64,000 bases of DNA, taken from NCBI GenBank assembly GCA_963756025.1, contig CAVWMF010000007.1, forward strand, positions 930,001-994,000. The letters are read 5' to 3'. Positions 8,641 through 16,375 of this stretch are shown here, one piece after another. The translations under genes were made by a program, and so were the position numbers. The stretch comes from Bog-473 sp963756025 (GTDB taxonomy: Bacteria; Actinomycetota; Acidimicrobiia; Acidimicrobiales; RAAP-2). The notes below the pieces were generated by a model that was given only the letters and a program-made list of their open reading frames with translations, searched no databases and had not been told where the DNA came from. Every line of letters begins with the position of its first letter. Position 1 is the first letter of the stretch.

Positions 8641-9153
8641 TCAGGCCCAGACGTTGTCGTTGTAGGGACGACGGCGCTCCGGCGCGTACGCCTGCTTCCA
8701 CACCATGAGCTTGCGGCGGAAGTAGCAGACTTCTTCGCCGCGCTGATTGAAGGCTTTCGTCTCGACGGCCACGATGCCACGGTCGTCCTTGGACTTCGAC
8801 GGCGTCGCTTCGAGGACGCGCGTCTCGGCGTAGATGGTGTCGCCGTGAAAGGTGGGCGAACGATGGAGGAGCGATTCGACTTCGAGGTTGGCGATACACG
8901 ACCCGCTCACATCGGGCACGCTCATGCCCAGAGCCAACGAATAGACCAGGTTGCCGACCACCACGTTCTTGCCCTGCACCGTTTCGTGCTCGGCGAACCA
9001 CGCGTTGGTGTGCAACGGGTGATGGTTCATGGTGATCATGCAGAAGAGATGGTCATCGGCCTCGGTGATCGTCTTGCCGGGCCAGTGCCGGTACACGTCC
9101 CCCGGAACGAAGTCTTCGAGATAGCGACCGAACGGCCGGTCGTAGATCGCCAT
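8641..9153 (-). CDS. MaoC-family hydratase, probable mesaconyl-CoA hydratase of the ethylmalonyl-CoA pathway
   Basis: The 170-residue single-hotdog protein has the hydratase-2 active-site pattern: an Asp in ITEADDHLF and the His of NHHPLHTN, followed by GMSVPDVSG. Its overall sequence style (HWPGKTITEADDHLF, NVVVGNLVYSLALGMS) resembles the MaoC protein encoded in the ethylmalonyl-CoA gene set of Streptomyces, next to the malyl-CoA lyase and methylsuccinyl-CoA dehydrogenase genes. Proteobacterial Mch enzymes are about twice as long. The presence of both partner genes 1-3 kb away supports the call. It is 7 nt downstream of the DUF6941 gene. Confidence 0.8.
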   Translation of the reverse strand: MAIYDRPFGRYLEDFVPGDVYRHWPGKTITEADDHLFCMITMNHHPLHTNAWFAEHETVQGKNVVVGNLVYSLALGMSVPDVSGSCIANLEVESLLHRSPTFHGDTIYAETRVLEATPSKSKDDRGIVAVETKAFNQRGEEVCYFRRKLMVWKQAYAPERRRPYNDNVWA

Positions 9154-9160
9154 ATCGGGT

Positions 9161-9595
9161 CTATTCCGCCACGCCTTGGCGGGGGCGGGTGGTGAAGCCC
9201 AACGAAGCCCCGGGGAGGGACTCGCCGTCGATCGTCAATCGCCAGGCGAACCGGGTCGCCGGCGCCAGCGGAATCGGGCCGAGGTTCACGGCGAGTGCGA
9301 CGTCGATCGGTGAACCTTCGGGAATCTCCGGTGGCTGGCTCACGGTGAATTCCCCGCGCACCTCGACGGGCTGGGTGCCGTCCGGCGTCTCCATGAGCAC
9401 CGGTTGCCCGTCAGCGTCCTCCAGGAAGAGCTCCCAGTGGTGCGACGTCTCGGCTTCGTGCCAGTCGACGTCGATCTTGAGGGCAACAGCCGACGGCACG
9501 GGGTCCGGCCCGGTCATGCTCCACCCCCCGCCGAGGATGTAGAGCTTTCCGTCGGAGACCTGGGCGGCGTCGCAGAGCAGCATGGTTACCTTCAC
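9161..9595 (-). CDS. DUF6941-type conserved protein
   Basis: The 144-residue product begins MKVTMLLCDAAQVSDGKLYI and continues GGGWSMTGPDP, the hallmark start of a family (DUF6941) common in actinobacteria, predicted as all-beta with no known function. No signal peptide or membrane segment is seen. It is the first gene of the minus-strand run leading to the MaoC hydratase and mutY, and is divergent from a methyltransferase gene with only 37 nt between the start codons, so both promoters lie in a very short region. Confidence 0.8.
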   Translation of the reverse strand: MKVTMLLCDAAQVSDGKLYILGGGWSMTGPDPVPSAVALKIDVDWHEAETSHHWELFLEDADGQPVLMETPDGTQPVEVRGEFTVSQPPEIPEGSPIDVALAVNLGPIPLAPATRFAWRLTIDGESLPGASLGFTTRPRQGVAE

Positions 9596-9632
9596 GAACT
9601 GGAGGATATAGGCCGCACGGACCCACCGTAGA

Positions 9633-10349
9633 GTGCAGGGTCATGAACGAATGCCGGCCCGGGCCCGGAGCTCGGTCGTGAGTGAGCTCACGGGCCTACG
9701 CGACGACGTCTACCGGCGGCCCCTGGCCACGGCCTTGGAACGTCTCGGCCTGGGGCCGGGCTGGCGCTGCCTCGACGTGGGAGCCGGTGGCGGGGACGTT
9801 TCGGTCGCCCTGGCCGAAATGGTCGGCCGCGAGGGCCGGATCTATGCCGTGGACAGTGATCCCCTGTCCCGCGACGAGGTGGCCAGGACGGCGGCAGCCC
9901 ACACCCAGGTCATTGCGCTCACCCAAGCGGGAGAGGACCTGATCCTGCCCGAACAGGTCGATCTGGCGTTCTGCCGGTTCTTGCTCCTCCACGTCCACGA
10001 TCCCTCGGTGGTCGTCCGCCGCATGGCCGCCGTCGTGAGGCCCGGGGGTTGGGTGGTCGTCCAGGAGCCGATCACGTCCGCCGGGCGGATTGCGGGCTCG
10101 CCCCTGTCGATGCCCGATGCCCGCCATCCCGACATCGGTGCGTTTCTCCCGTCGCTGCTGCGGGACGCCGGCCTCGACGTCATCGACGCCTGGGCCGAAG
10201 CGCCGGCGGGCGTCGGTGAAGGACCAGTGGCGCGCTACCTCGAGTCGTTGACCGGAGTCGACCCCGAGGATGATCCCGTGGTGCTCCCACCTTTGGTCAC
10301 CGTCATCGGGCGCCGACCCTCAACGGAGGATCAGGCCACGAACCTGTAG
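9633..10349 (+). CDS. Class I SAM-dependent methyltransferase
   Basis: The Rossmann-fold motif I appears as CLDVGAGGGDVSVALAE, motif II as GRIYAVDSDP and the post-II segment as VDLAFCRFLLLHVHDP, typical of UbiE/MenG-like or generic small-molecule methyltransferases. The length is 238 residues from GTG 9633; ATG 9651 would give 232 residues and is equally plausible. The acceptor substrate cannot be read from the sequence. It lies 11 nt upstream of the methylsuccinyl-CoA dehydrogenase-like gene, so the two are probably cotranscribed. Confidence 0.88.
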   Translation: MQGHERMPARARSSVVSELTGLRDDVYRRPLATALERLGLGPGWRCLDVGAGGGDVSVALAEMVGREGRIYAVDSDPLSRDEVARTAAAHTQVIALTQAGEDLILPEQVDLAFCRFLLLHVHDPSVVVRRMAAVVRPGGWVVVQEPITSAGRIAGSPLSMPDARHPDIGAFLPSLLRDAGLDVIDAWAEAPAGVGEGPVARYLESLTGVDPEDDPVVLPPLVTVIGRRPSTEDQATNL

Positions 10350-10360
10350 GGTGCGATGCC

Positions 10361-11965
10361 GTGACGGAGTTCGCTGCACCCAGCCTCGACGCGGCTTCCG
10401 AGGCGGTAGAGCTGGCCCAGCGCCTGGTCGACGCGGCCTGTACCGCCGTGCGTGCGGGCGGCGGGGTGGACGCGAATCAGGTCGTGGCCTACGACGTGGC
10501 GCACGCCGCGGCAGCCGTCGCCACGGCTCGCTCCGCGCTCACCTATGGAGCCCTGGGCGAGACCGAAGGGCGGCTCGCTACAGCCTTCGTGGCCGACGTC
10601 CTGGCCGACCTGGTCGGTCGCGTCGCCGGGCGGGAAGAGGCTTGGGGAACGCAGATCGACTGGATATCGCCGGCGGCCGACTTCCTGCGGGCCGGCCGCG
10701 ACCCGGCCACCTTGGCCGCGCTGGCCAACGTCGAGGGTCCGCGACATCTCGGGAGTGACTTCGAGCTGGTCCGCGAGACGTTCCACCGGTTCGCCGAGGA
10801 CAAGGTGCGGCCCCATGCCGAGCACGTCCACCGGACCAACGGCGACATCCCCGAGGAGATCATCAGCGGCCTGGCCGAGCTGGGCGGGTTCGGGCTCTCG
10901 GTCCCCGAGGAGTACGAAGGCTTCGCGACCGGCGGCGAAAGTGACTACCTGGGAATGGTCGTCGCCACCGAGGAGTTGAGCTGGGGCTCGCTCGGCATCG
11001 GCGGTTCACTCATCACACGTCCCGAGATCCTCACCCGGGCCCTCGTCTACGGCGGCACCGAAGCGCAGAAGAAGCAGTGGCTGCCCAAGCTGGCCTCGGC
11101 CGAAGTGCTCGCCGCGGTGGCGGTAACCGAGCCCGACTTCGGCTCCGACGTCGCCGGCATCGTGACGTCGGCCACGCCGGTGCAGGGGGGATGGCTCATC
11201 AACGGCGTCAAGACGTGGTGCACCTTCGCCGCCCGGGCCGACGTCCTGATGCTGCTTGCTCGCACCGATCCGGACCGCTCGCTGTCACACCGGGGACTCT
11301 CGATGTTCGTCGTGGAGAAGCCGCAGGGGGATGGGCATGGTTTCGTGTTCACCCAGGACGACGGGGCGCGTCCCGACGGCACCGGGACAGGACGGTTGGA
11401 GGGCCGCCCGATCGACACCCTGGGCTACCGCGGGATGCACTCCTACGAACTTTCCTTCGAGGACTGGTTCGTGCCCGAGGCCAACCTCGTCGGTGGGGCG
11501 GACGGCCTCGGGAAGGGCTTCTATCTGCAGATGCAGGGGTTCGAGAACGGGCGGCTGCAGACCGCAGCACGCGCCCTGGGCGTCATGCAGGCGGCCTACG
11601 AAGCTGCCGCGTCCTACGCGGCCAATCGCAAGGTCTTCGGATCGCCGATCGGCGACTACCAGCTCACCCAGGCCAAGTTGGGTCGCATGGCCGTGATCAT
11701 CGCGGCGACCCGCCAGTCCTCGTACCACGTGGCGCGCTTGATGGCCCAGGGTGACGGCGCGTTGGAGGCTTCGATGATCAAGGCCTACGTCTGCCGGGCG
11801 GCGGAATGGGTCACCCGCGAAGCCATGCAGATCCACGGTGGGATGGGTTACGCCGAGGAGTTCCCCGTCAGTCGCTACTTCGTGGACGCCCGGGTGTTGT
11901 CGATCTTCGAGGGCGCCGACGAGACGTTGGCGCTCAAGGTGATCGCCCGCCGGCTCATGGGCTGA
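10361..11965 (+). CDS. Acyl-CoA dehydrogenase, probable (2S)-methylsuccinyl-CoA dehydrogenase (Mcd)
   Basis: The 534-residue protein has the acyl-CoA dehydrogenase fold (AVTEPDFGSDVAGI, WLINGVKTWCTFA, QIHGGMGYAEEFPVSRYF) preceded by an extra helical region of about 130 residues. That extension is the mark of (2S)-methylsuccinyl-CoA dehydrogenase; ordinary members are about 385 residues. The stretch IDTLGYRGMHSYELSFEDWF followed by GFYLQMQGFENGRLQTAARA also resembles Mcd as I recall it. Mcd oxidises methylsuccinyl-CoA to mesaconyl-C1-CoA, the substrate of the MaoC hydratase encoded nearby. The start is GTG. It converges on the malyl-CoA lyase-like gene with 18 nt between stop codons. Confidence 0.82.
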   Translation: MTEFAAPSLDAASEAVELAQRLVDAACTAVRAGGGVDANQVVAYDVAHAAAAVATARSALTYGALGETEGRLATAFVADVLADLVGRVAGREEAWGTQIDWISPAADFLRAGRDPATLAALANVEGPRHLGSDFELVRETFHRFAEDKVRPHAEHVHRTNGDIPEEIISGLAELGGFGLSVPEEYEGFATGGESDYLGMVVATEELSWGSLGIGGSLITRPEILTRALVYGGTEAQKKQWLPKLASAEVLAAVAVTEPDFGSDVAGIVTSATPVQGGWLINGVKTWCTFAARADVLMLLARTDPDRSLSHRGLSMFVVEKPQGDGHGFVFTQDDGARPDGTGTGRLEGRPIDTLGYRGMHSYELSFEDWFVPEANLVGGADGLGKGFYLQMQGFENGRLQTAARALGVMQAAYEAAASYAANRKVFGSPIGDYQLTQAKLGRMAVIIAATRQSSYHVARLMAQGDGALEASMIKAYVCRAAEWVTREAMQIHGGMGYAEEFPVSRYFVDARVLSIFEGADETLALKVIARRLMG

Positions 11966-11983
11966 ACGCCGGCTGACCGACGC

Positions 11984-12922
11984 TCAGTCGGCGCTGCGGC
12001 TCAACCCGGCCCGCTCGCCCCGGCTGACGAACTTGATGGCCATTTTGCGACTGGCCTCGTCGATCATCTCGTCACCGAACATGACGGCCCCTTTGCGGTC
12101 GCCCTCGGTGGCCTGACGGTACGCGTCGAGAATGTCAAAGGCCCGGTCGAACTGCTCCTGGGTGGGTGAGTACACCTCGTTGAGGACGGCGGCCTGGTCG
12201 GGCGTCAGCGCCCATTTGCCGTCGTAGCCGAGCATACGGGTGCGCAAGGAGTACTGCCGTAGCGCGTCGAGCTCGCGCACTTTGAGGAAGGGCCCGTCGA
12301 TGACCTGGAGCCCGTTGGCGCGCCCCGCCATCAGGATCCGGCTGAAGACGTAATTGAAGTGGTCGCCCGGGTACTCGGGGATCTCGATGCCACCGGTGAG
12401 CACGGGCATCTCGATGCTGGCCGCGAAGTCCGCCGGCCCGAAGATGATCGCCTCGAGCCGGGGCGACGCGGCACAGATCTCGTCGACGTTGATGAGGCCA
12501 CGCGCCGTCTCGATCTGCGCCTCGATCCCGATGTGGCCGACGGGGAGGCCCGACTTCTTCTCCACCTGGGTCAGCAAGAGGTCCAGCGCCACCACCTCGG
12601 CCGCCGACTGCACCTTCGGCAGCATGATCTCGTCCAAGCGCTCGCCCGAGTTCCCCACCACTTCGATGACGTCGCCGTAGGTCCATTCCGTATCCCACGC
12701 GTTCACCCGGACGCAGAGCACGCGATCGTCCCAGGGCAGGTTCTTGATGGCGTCGACCACTTTGGGCCGGGCACCCTCCTTCTCCAACGGGGCCACGGCG
12801 TCCTCGAGGTCGAGGAAGGTCATGTCGGCCGGGACCGTCGGCGCCTTGGCGAGGAACTTCTCGTTTGATCCAGGGGTGGAGAGGCAGGAGCGGCGCGGCA
12901 GGTCGCGAGAGCGTGCGGACAT
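11984..12922 (-). CDS. HpcH/HpaI-CitE family lyase, probable L-malyl-CoA/beta-methylmalyl-CoA lyase (Mcl1)
   Basis: This aldolase-fold enzyme cleaves malyl-CoA or beta-methylmalyl-CoA to acetyl- or propionyl-CoA and glyoxylate. Visible features are STPGSNEKFLAKAP at the N terminus, the metal and substrate site MTFLDLEDAVAP, CVRVNAWDTEWT, the metal-binding Glu in IGIEAQIETARGL, and IIFGPADFAASI. The length of 312 residues agrees with Mcl1. I chose ATG 12922; the frame opens 6 nt earlier with TTG. With the Mcd-like and MaoC genes it supplies three late steps of the ethylmalonyl-CoA pathway. Crotonyl-CoA carboxylase/reductase and ethylmalonyl-CoA mutase are not in the window. Confidence 0.85.
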   Translation of the reverse strand: MSARSRDLPRRSCLSTPGSNEKFLAKAPTVPADMTFLDLEDAVAPLEKEGARPKVVDAIKNLPWDDRVLCVRVNAWDTEWTYGDVIEVVGNSGERLDEIMLPKVQSAAEVVALDLLLTQVEKKSGLPVGHIGIEAQIETARGLINVDEICAASPRLEAIIFGPADFAASIEMPVLTGGIEIPEYPGDHFNYVFSRILMAGRANGLQVIDGPFLKVRELDALRQYSLRTRMLGYDGKWALTPDQAAVLNEVYSPTQEQFDRAFDILDAYRQATEGDRKGAVMFGDEMIDEASRKMAIKFVSRGERAGLSRSAD

Positions 12923-12976
12923 GGCCAAATGGTAACAAACCCCTTCTGGGGGCCGGCCCGGCCGGCAGCGGAGCCG

Positions 12977-13657
12977 TCAGCCCAGATGGGCGTGGAAGAA
13001 GGCCAGGCTTCGTTCCCACAACGCCTTCGATGCCTCGGCGTTGTAGACCTCGGGGCGGGTGTCGTTGAAAAAGGCGTGATCGGTGCCCGGGTAGACGATG
13101 ATCTCGACGTTTTTGCCCATGGCCCGTAGCTGCTCTCCGAGAGCTTCGGCGGCCGCCGGGGTGAAGAAGCCGTCATCGCTGGCGTAGTGCCCCAGCACGG
13201 CGGCCGAGAGCGACGTGTAGTCGGGCTGCGCGTCCGGCCAGGGGATGACGCCGTAGCAGGGCACCACCGCACTGACCGCGTCCGGCCGCTGCGTGGCGAG
13301 AACCAACGCCAGCCCGCCCCCCATGCAAAAGCCGATGACACCGATGTGGGGGGCACCGCTCTGACGGACCATCTCGTCGACAGCGCCGCTCATGTCGCGG
13401 GCGGCCTGATCCATCTGCAACGCCATCATCTCCTTGGCCGCCTCATCGGGTTCCGCCACGGTCAACCCGTGGTACAGATCCGGCGCCAATGCCACGAACC
13501 CGGCGGCCGCGAAGCGGTCGCAGACGTCGCGGATATGGTCGACGAGCCCCCACCACTCCTGGATGACGATGACGCCGGGACCCTTGCCGCCCTCCGGTTT
13601 GGCCAGGTAACCCACGGCCGTCGAACCATTGCTCGGGAATTCGATCATCTCGCCCAT
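12977..13657 (-). CDS. Dienelactone hydrolase family protein
   Basis: This alpha/beta hydrolase has the Cys nucleophile typical of dienelactone hydrolases in IGVIGFCMGGGLAL, the acid residue in HYASDDGFF, and the histidine in TDHAFFN. The early motif VIVIQEWWGLVDHIRDVCDR is characteristic of the family, as is PDLYHG. The product is 226 residues from ATG 13657; an upstream in-frame ATG at 13711 would add 18 residues not seen in the family. Such enzymes hydrolyse lactones or esters in aromatic degradation, but no aromatic pathway is adjacent. Confidence 0.88.
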   Translation of the reverse strand: MGEMIEFPSNGSTAVGYLAKPEGGKGPGVIVIQEWWGLVDHIRDVCDRFAAAGFVALAPDLYHGLTVAEPDEAAKEMMALQMDQAARDMSGAVDEMVRQSGAPHIGVIGFCMGGGLALVLATQRPDAVSAVVPCYGVIPWPDAQPDYTSLSAAVLGHYASDDGFFTPAAAEALGEQLRAMGKNVEIIVYPGTDHAFFNDTRPEVYNAEASKALWERSLAFFHAHLG

Positions 13658-13750
13658 GGGGGCGACCGTAGCCCGGCCCTGACGCGCCGGAAAGGGCGAT
13701 AGCTTCATCAACTTTCAATACTTCTCGTACTGCCCCCCCTGGCCTGGAGT

Positions 13751-13776
13751 TTCCTACCGATGGTAGGAAGTAAAAT
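13751..13776 (+). promoter_or_regulatory. 8-bp perfect dyad with adjacent -10-like box upstream of the NlpC/P60 gene
   Basis: TTCCTACC-GAT-GGTAGGAA (13751-13769) is a perfect inverted repeat with a 3-nt gap. It is followed at 13771-13776 by TAAAAT, a good -10 hexamer in an AT-richer patch, about 50 nt before the NlpC/P60 start. The dyad falls where the -35/-10 spacer would be, so it looks like an operator or an activator site. No 3' U-run follows it, so it is not a terminator. Confidence 0.45.
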
Positions 13777-13826
13777 GGCCGTTTCACAGCGGATGTGTTT
13801 GAAACTCGCCGGACGGGGCAGTAAGA

Positions 13827-15020
13827 ATGTCCCCCATAGTGACTGACGTAGAGCGGCCTCGGAGCCACTCCACGCCCCGGTCAGCTCGGAGCGCTCGGGT
13901 GCTCCGGCGGGTGATGTTGCCCGTTATGACCATTGTCACAGTGCTCCCCGGCACTGTGCTCCTGGCTACGCGCCCCGCCGCAGGTGACTCCATCTCGAGT
14001 GCCAAAGCCGAGGCGGCGGCCATCGAGTCGCAACTGACATCAGCGCAGAACAGGATGTCCGCGTTGAGCCAGGAGTACGACGCGGCGGCCTACAAACTGC
14101 AGCAGATCAACGCCAGCATCGACACCACCAAGGCCGCGATCGCCACCGACCAGAAGCAGGTGTCGACAGACCGCGCCCGGCTCTCGAAGGCGGCCATTGC
14201 CAACTATGTCTCCGACGGCGCCGCATCGAGCAACAACCCGATCTTCAGCGGCAACGAGAAGACCGTCGGCGCCGCGACCGAGTACAACCTGATCGCGCAG
14301 GGTGACATCAACCTCGCCGTGGCCAACCTCCATACCGCCGAGAACACGCTCAATGCCCAGCAGGCACAGCTCGAAGCTCAGCAGGGGCAGGCCCAACAGG
14401 CCGTCGCCACCGAGCAGGCCGCCGTGCGACAGAATGCGCAGGAAATTCAGGCTCAGCAGAGCGCCCTGGCCCAGGAAAACGGCAAGATCGCAGCACTCAT
14501 CAAGCAGCAGCAGGACGCAGAGGTCGCGGCCGCTGCGGCCCAGGTGGCACGGGCCCGCCAGGCCGCAGCGCAGGTGAAGGCAGCTACTGCGAGCTCAGCG
14601 AGCTCGTCGAGCTCGTCGGCCGGCCTCGGCAACTTCGCCGCACCCCCCACCGCTCCCGGCGGCTTGGGTGCCGTGCAGGCCGCCGAGAGTCAAGAGGGTG
14701 TCCCCTACGTCTGGGGCGCCGAGTCTCCGAAGGGATCCGCCCACCCGGGCTTCGATTGCTCGGGCCTCACGGCCTACGCCTGGGGTCAGGTCGGTGTCGG
14801 CCTTCCCCATTACTCGGGCGCCCAGATGAGCGATTCGACGCCGGTGCCGCTCAGCAGCCTGCAGCCGGGCGATCTGCTCTTCTACGGCCCGGGGGGATCC
14901 GAGCACGTCGCCATGTACGTGGGTCCCGGGACGATGATCGAAGCTCCCGAGACCGGGCAGGTCGTCCATCTCACGGGCCTGCGGCTCGGTGGAGGCTTCG
15001 TCGGCGCCGGCCGTCCCTGA
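13827..15020 (+). CDS. Secreted NlpC/P60 peptidoglycan endopeptidase with coiled-coil N terminus (RipA-like)
   Basis: The enzyme cuts cell-wall stem peptides during growth or division. Residues 1-53 form a signal peptide: a basic n-region, then MLPVMTIVTVLPGTVLLAT and a cut near PAAG. Residues 55-255 are a long Ala/Gln-rich coiled coil, followed by a short Ser-rich linker (about 258-268). The NlpC/P60 domain covers roughly 283-397, with Cys311 in GFDCSGLTAYAWG and His360 in SEHVAMYVG. The layout matches RipA/RipB-type hydrolases of actinobacteria, in which the coiled coil restrains the active site. A perfect dyad and a -10-like box lie upstream. Confidence 0.93.
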   Translation: MSPIVTDVERPRSHSTPRSARSARVLRRVMLPVMTIVTVLPGTVLLATRPAAGDSISSAKAEAAAIESQLTSAQNRMSALSQEYDAAAYKLQQINASIDTTKAAIATDQKQVSTDRARLSKAAIANYVSDGAASSNNPIFSGNEKTVGAATEYNLIAQGDINLAVANLHTAENTLNAQQAQLEAQQGQAQQAVATEQAAVRQNAQEIQAQQSALAQENGKIAALIKQQQDAEVAAAAAQVARARQAAAQVKAATASSASSSSSSAGLGNFAAPPTAPGGLGAVQAAESQEGVPYVWGAESPKGSAHPGFDCSGLTAYAWGQVGVGLPHYSGAQMSDSTPVPLSSLQPGDLLFYGPGGSEHVAMYVGPGTMIEAPETGQVVHLTGLRLGGGFVGAGRP

Positions 15021-15075
15021 CGCTGGCCGCGCCCGCCACCTCATTTCGCTGTCGTAACCTCGCGCCGGGCAAACC

Positions 15076-15954
15076 ATGAAACCGATCCCTGTCGTTTTCC
15101 ACATCGGGCCGATCCAGGTCCACACCTACGGCATCGGCCTCGCTCTCACGTTCTGGTTCGCGTTCGCCTACTTCGAGCGACGGCTCAAGAAGAACGGCTA
15201 CCGCACGGAATGGTTCGTCGGCGTCTTCCTGTGGATCATCCTGGCGGCCGTCGTGGGCGCCCGGGCGCTGCACGTGCTGTCGAATCTGCAGGACTACACC
15301 AATAATCCCGGCCAGGTGCTCGCCATCTGGCACGGAGGGCTCTCCTCCTTCGGGGGGCTCCTCTTCGCCGTGCCGACCGGCCTCGTGCTGACCCGCAAGC
15401 GCTGTCCGGAGTTGCCGATCGGCCGCGCGCTCGACCTCATCGCCCCCGTCCTCATGGCCGCGTGGGCCATGGGCCGGCTGCTCGGACCGCAGCTCATGGT
15501 GGCGGGTGGTGGGCACCCCACCCACCAGTGGTTCGGCATGTACTATGCCGGCCAGCACGGCAGGCGTCTTCCTGTGCCGCTCTTCCAAGCGGCGGAGGAC
15601 TTCGGTGTCTACATCGTCTTGATCCTCATCGAGCGGCACCTGAACCGGTGGCCCGACGGATCAGTCCGGACCGGGTACCCGTCGGGCACTGTCATCGGGA
15701 CGGCCATGGTGCTCTGGGGCATCGAACGGACGCTGGACGAGCACCTGTGGCTCGGCGAGGACGGCCGCCTCGGTTCCCTCCTCGTCCAGATTGCCGGGGT
15801 CCTGCTGGTCGTCGGAGGGGCCGTCGTGCTGTTCGGGACCCGCAAGCGGTGGCAGGAGTGGCGCCAGACCCATCACGCGCCGGGCGACAGTCTCGAGCCG
15901 CCGGCGGGGCCAGGCCGCACCTCTGCCCCGGCTGTCTCCACCCAGCTGCGCTGA
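15076..15954 (+). CDS. Divergent Lgt-family (prolipoprotein diacylglyceryl transferase-like) membrane protein
   Basis: The 292-residue polytopic membrane protein aligns with Lgt: PIQVHTYGIGLALTFWFAFAY at the start (PIQVHTYGIGLALTF), ILAAVVGARALHVL, WHGGLSSFGGLLF and a GR motif in AAWAMGRLLGP, with PVPLFQAAEDFGVY in place of the usual PSQLYEA region. However, the SFHGG histidine needed in E. coli Lgt reads SSFGG here, and the GRIGNFINGE block is replaced by GRLLGPQLMVAGGG. It may be a lineage-specific Lgt or a paralogue with a different activity. The C-terminal 35 residues are cytoplasmic-type and Pro-rich. It lies 55 nt after the NlpC/P60 gene. Confidence 0.72.
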   Translation: MKPIPVVFHIGPIQVHTYGIGLALTFWFAFAYFERRLKKNGYRTEWFVGVFLWIILAAVVGARALHVLSNLQDYTNNPGQVLAIWHGGLSSFGGLLFAVPTGLVLTRKRCPELPIGRALDLIAPVLMAAWAMGRLLGPQLMVAGGGHPTHQWFGMYYAGQHGRRLPVPLFQAAEDFGVYIVLILIERHLNRWPDGSVRTGYPSGTVIGTAMVLWGIERTLDEHLWLGEDGRLGSLLVQIAGVLLVVGGAVVLFGTRKRWQEWRQTHHAPGDSLEPPAGPGRTSAPAVSTQLR

Positions 15955-16013
15955 GACCGCCGGGGGCGGGTCACGAACGCGGCGCGGTGCGGTCCACACC
16001 CGGGTTCGGCGTA

Positions 16014-16039
16014 GGGTGGGTCCACCGAAGGACCCTCCC
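16014..16039 (+). terminator. GC-rich hairpin after the lgt-like gene, possible U-less terminator
   Basis: GGGTGGGTCC (16014-16023) and GGACCCTCCC (16030-16039) pair at nine of ten positions with a 6-nt loop. It lies 60 nt beyond the lgt-like stop codon. No T-run follows, so termination is only a suggestion; GC-rich hairpins without U-tracts are common at gene ends in high-GC actinobacteria. Confidence 0.35.
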
Positions 16040-16099
16040 GCTCAACTCGGGCCCGTAGCCGTCCTTCCGGCTCGGCGCTGAACCGAACCGGGCGCGGCG

Positions 16100-16342
16100 A
16101 TGGATCGGAGGATGATGGCCTCAGCCGAGTCTTCACATGTTGGCGCGCAGCTCGACGAGCACCACGCACCAGAGACGAACGGGCGCATGTCGGTGTGCCG
16201 GAAATGCGGTGGGCTCACCGAGAGCCCGATCGGCCTGCAGCACGTGCCGCATCCGAGTCAGGTCGCCCGGTCGAGCGAGTGGCTGATCGCGCAGTCACGG
16301 CTTTTGCAGATCGAGAAGCTGCGCCAGCTCCGGGCCACGTAG
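16100..16342 (+). CDS. Small protein with a CXXC knuckle
   Basis: The frame encodes up to 80 residues. The part most likely to be real is the last 51, starting at an internal ATG: MSVCRKCGGLTESPIGLQHV followed by an amphipathic helix rich in Ser, Leu and Gln. CRKCGG is a single zinc-knuckle half, so metal binding would need a dimer or partner. No function can be given. It lies between the lgt-like gene and the convergent thioesterase gene. It could also be a chance frame. Confidence 0.4.
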   Translation: MDRRMMASAESSHVGAQLDEHHAPETNGRMSVCRKCGGLTESPIGLQHVPHPSQVARSSEWLIAQSRLLQIEKLRQLRAT

Positions 16343-16375
16343 GCCGGATCGGCGAGGGTGCCGCGGCACACGGGC

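Noticed and set aside
6987..8708. 573-residue plus-strand open frame across the hydrolase and mutY genes
   Set aside because: It is antisense to two clear enzymes, has no motif, and is rich in Arg, Gly, His and Asp as expected from the shadow frame of GC-rich genes.
13712..13826. Possible c-di-AMP (ydaO-type) riboswitch before the NlpC/P60 gene
   Set aside because: The gap is only 115 bp and lacks the conserved riboswitch core; only a short dyad is present.
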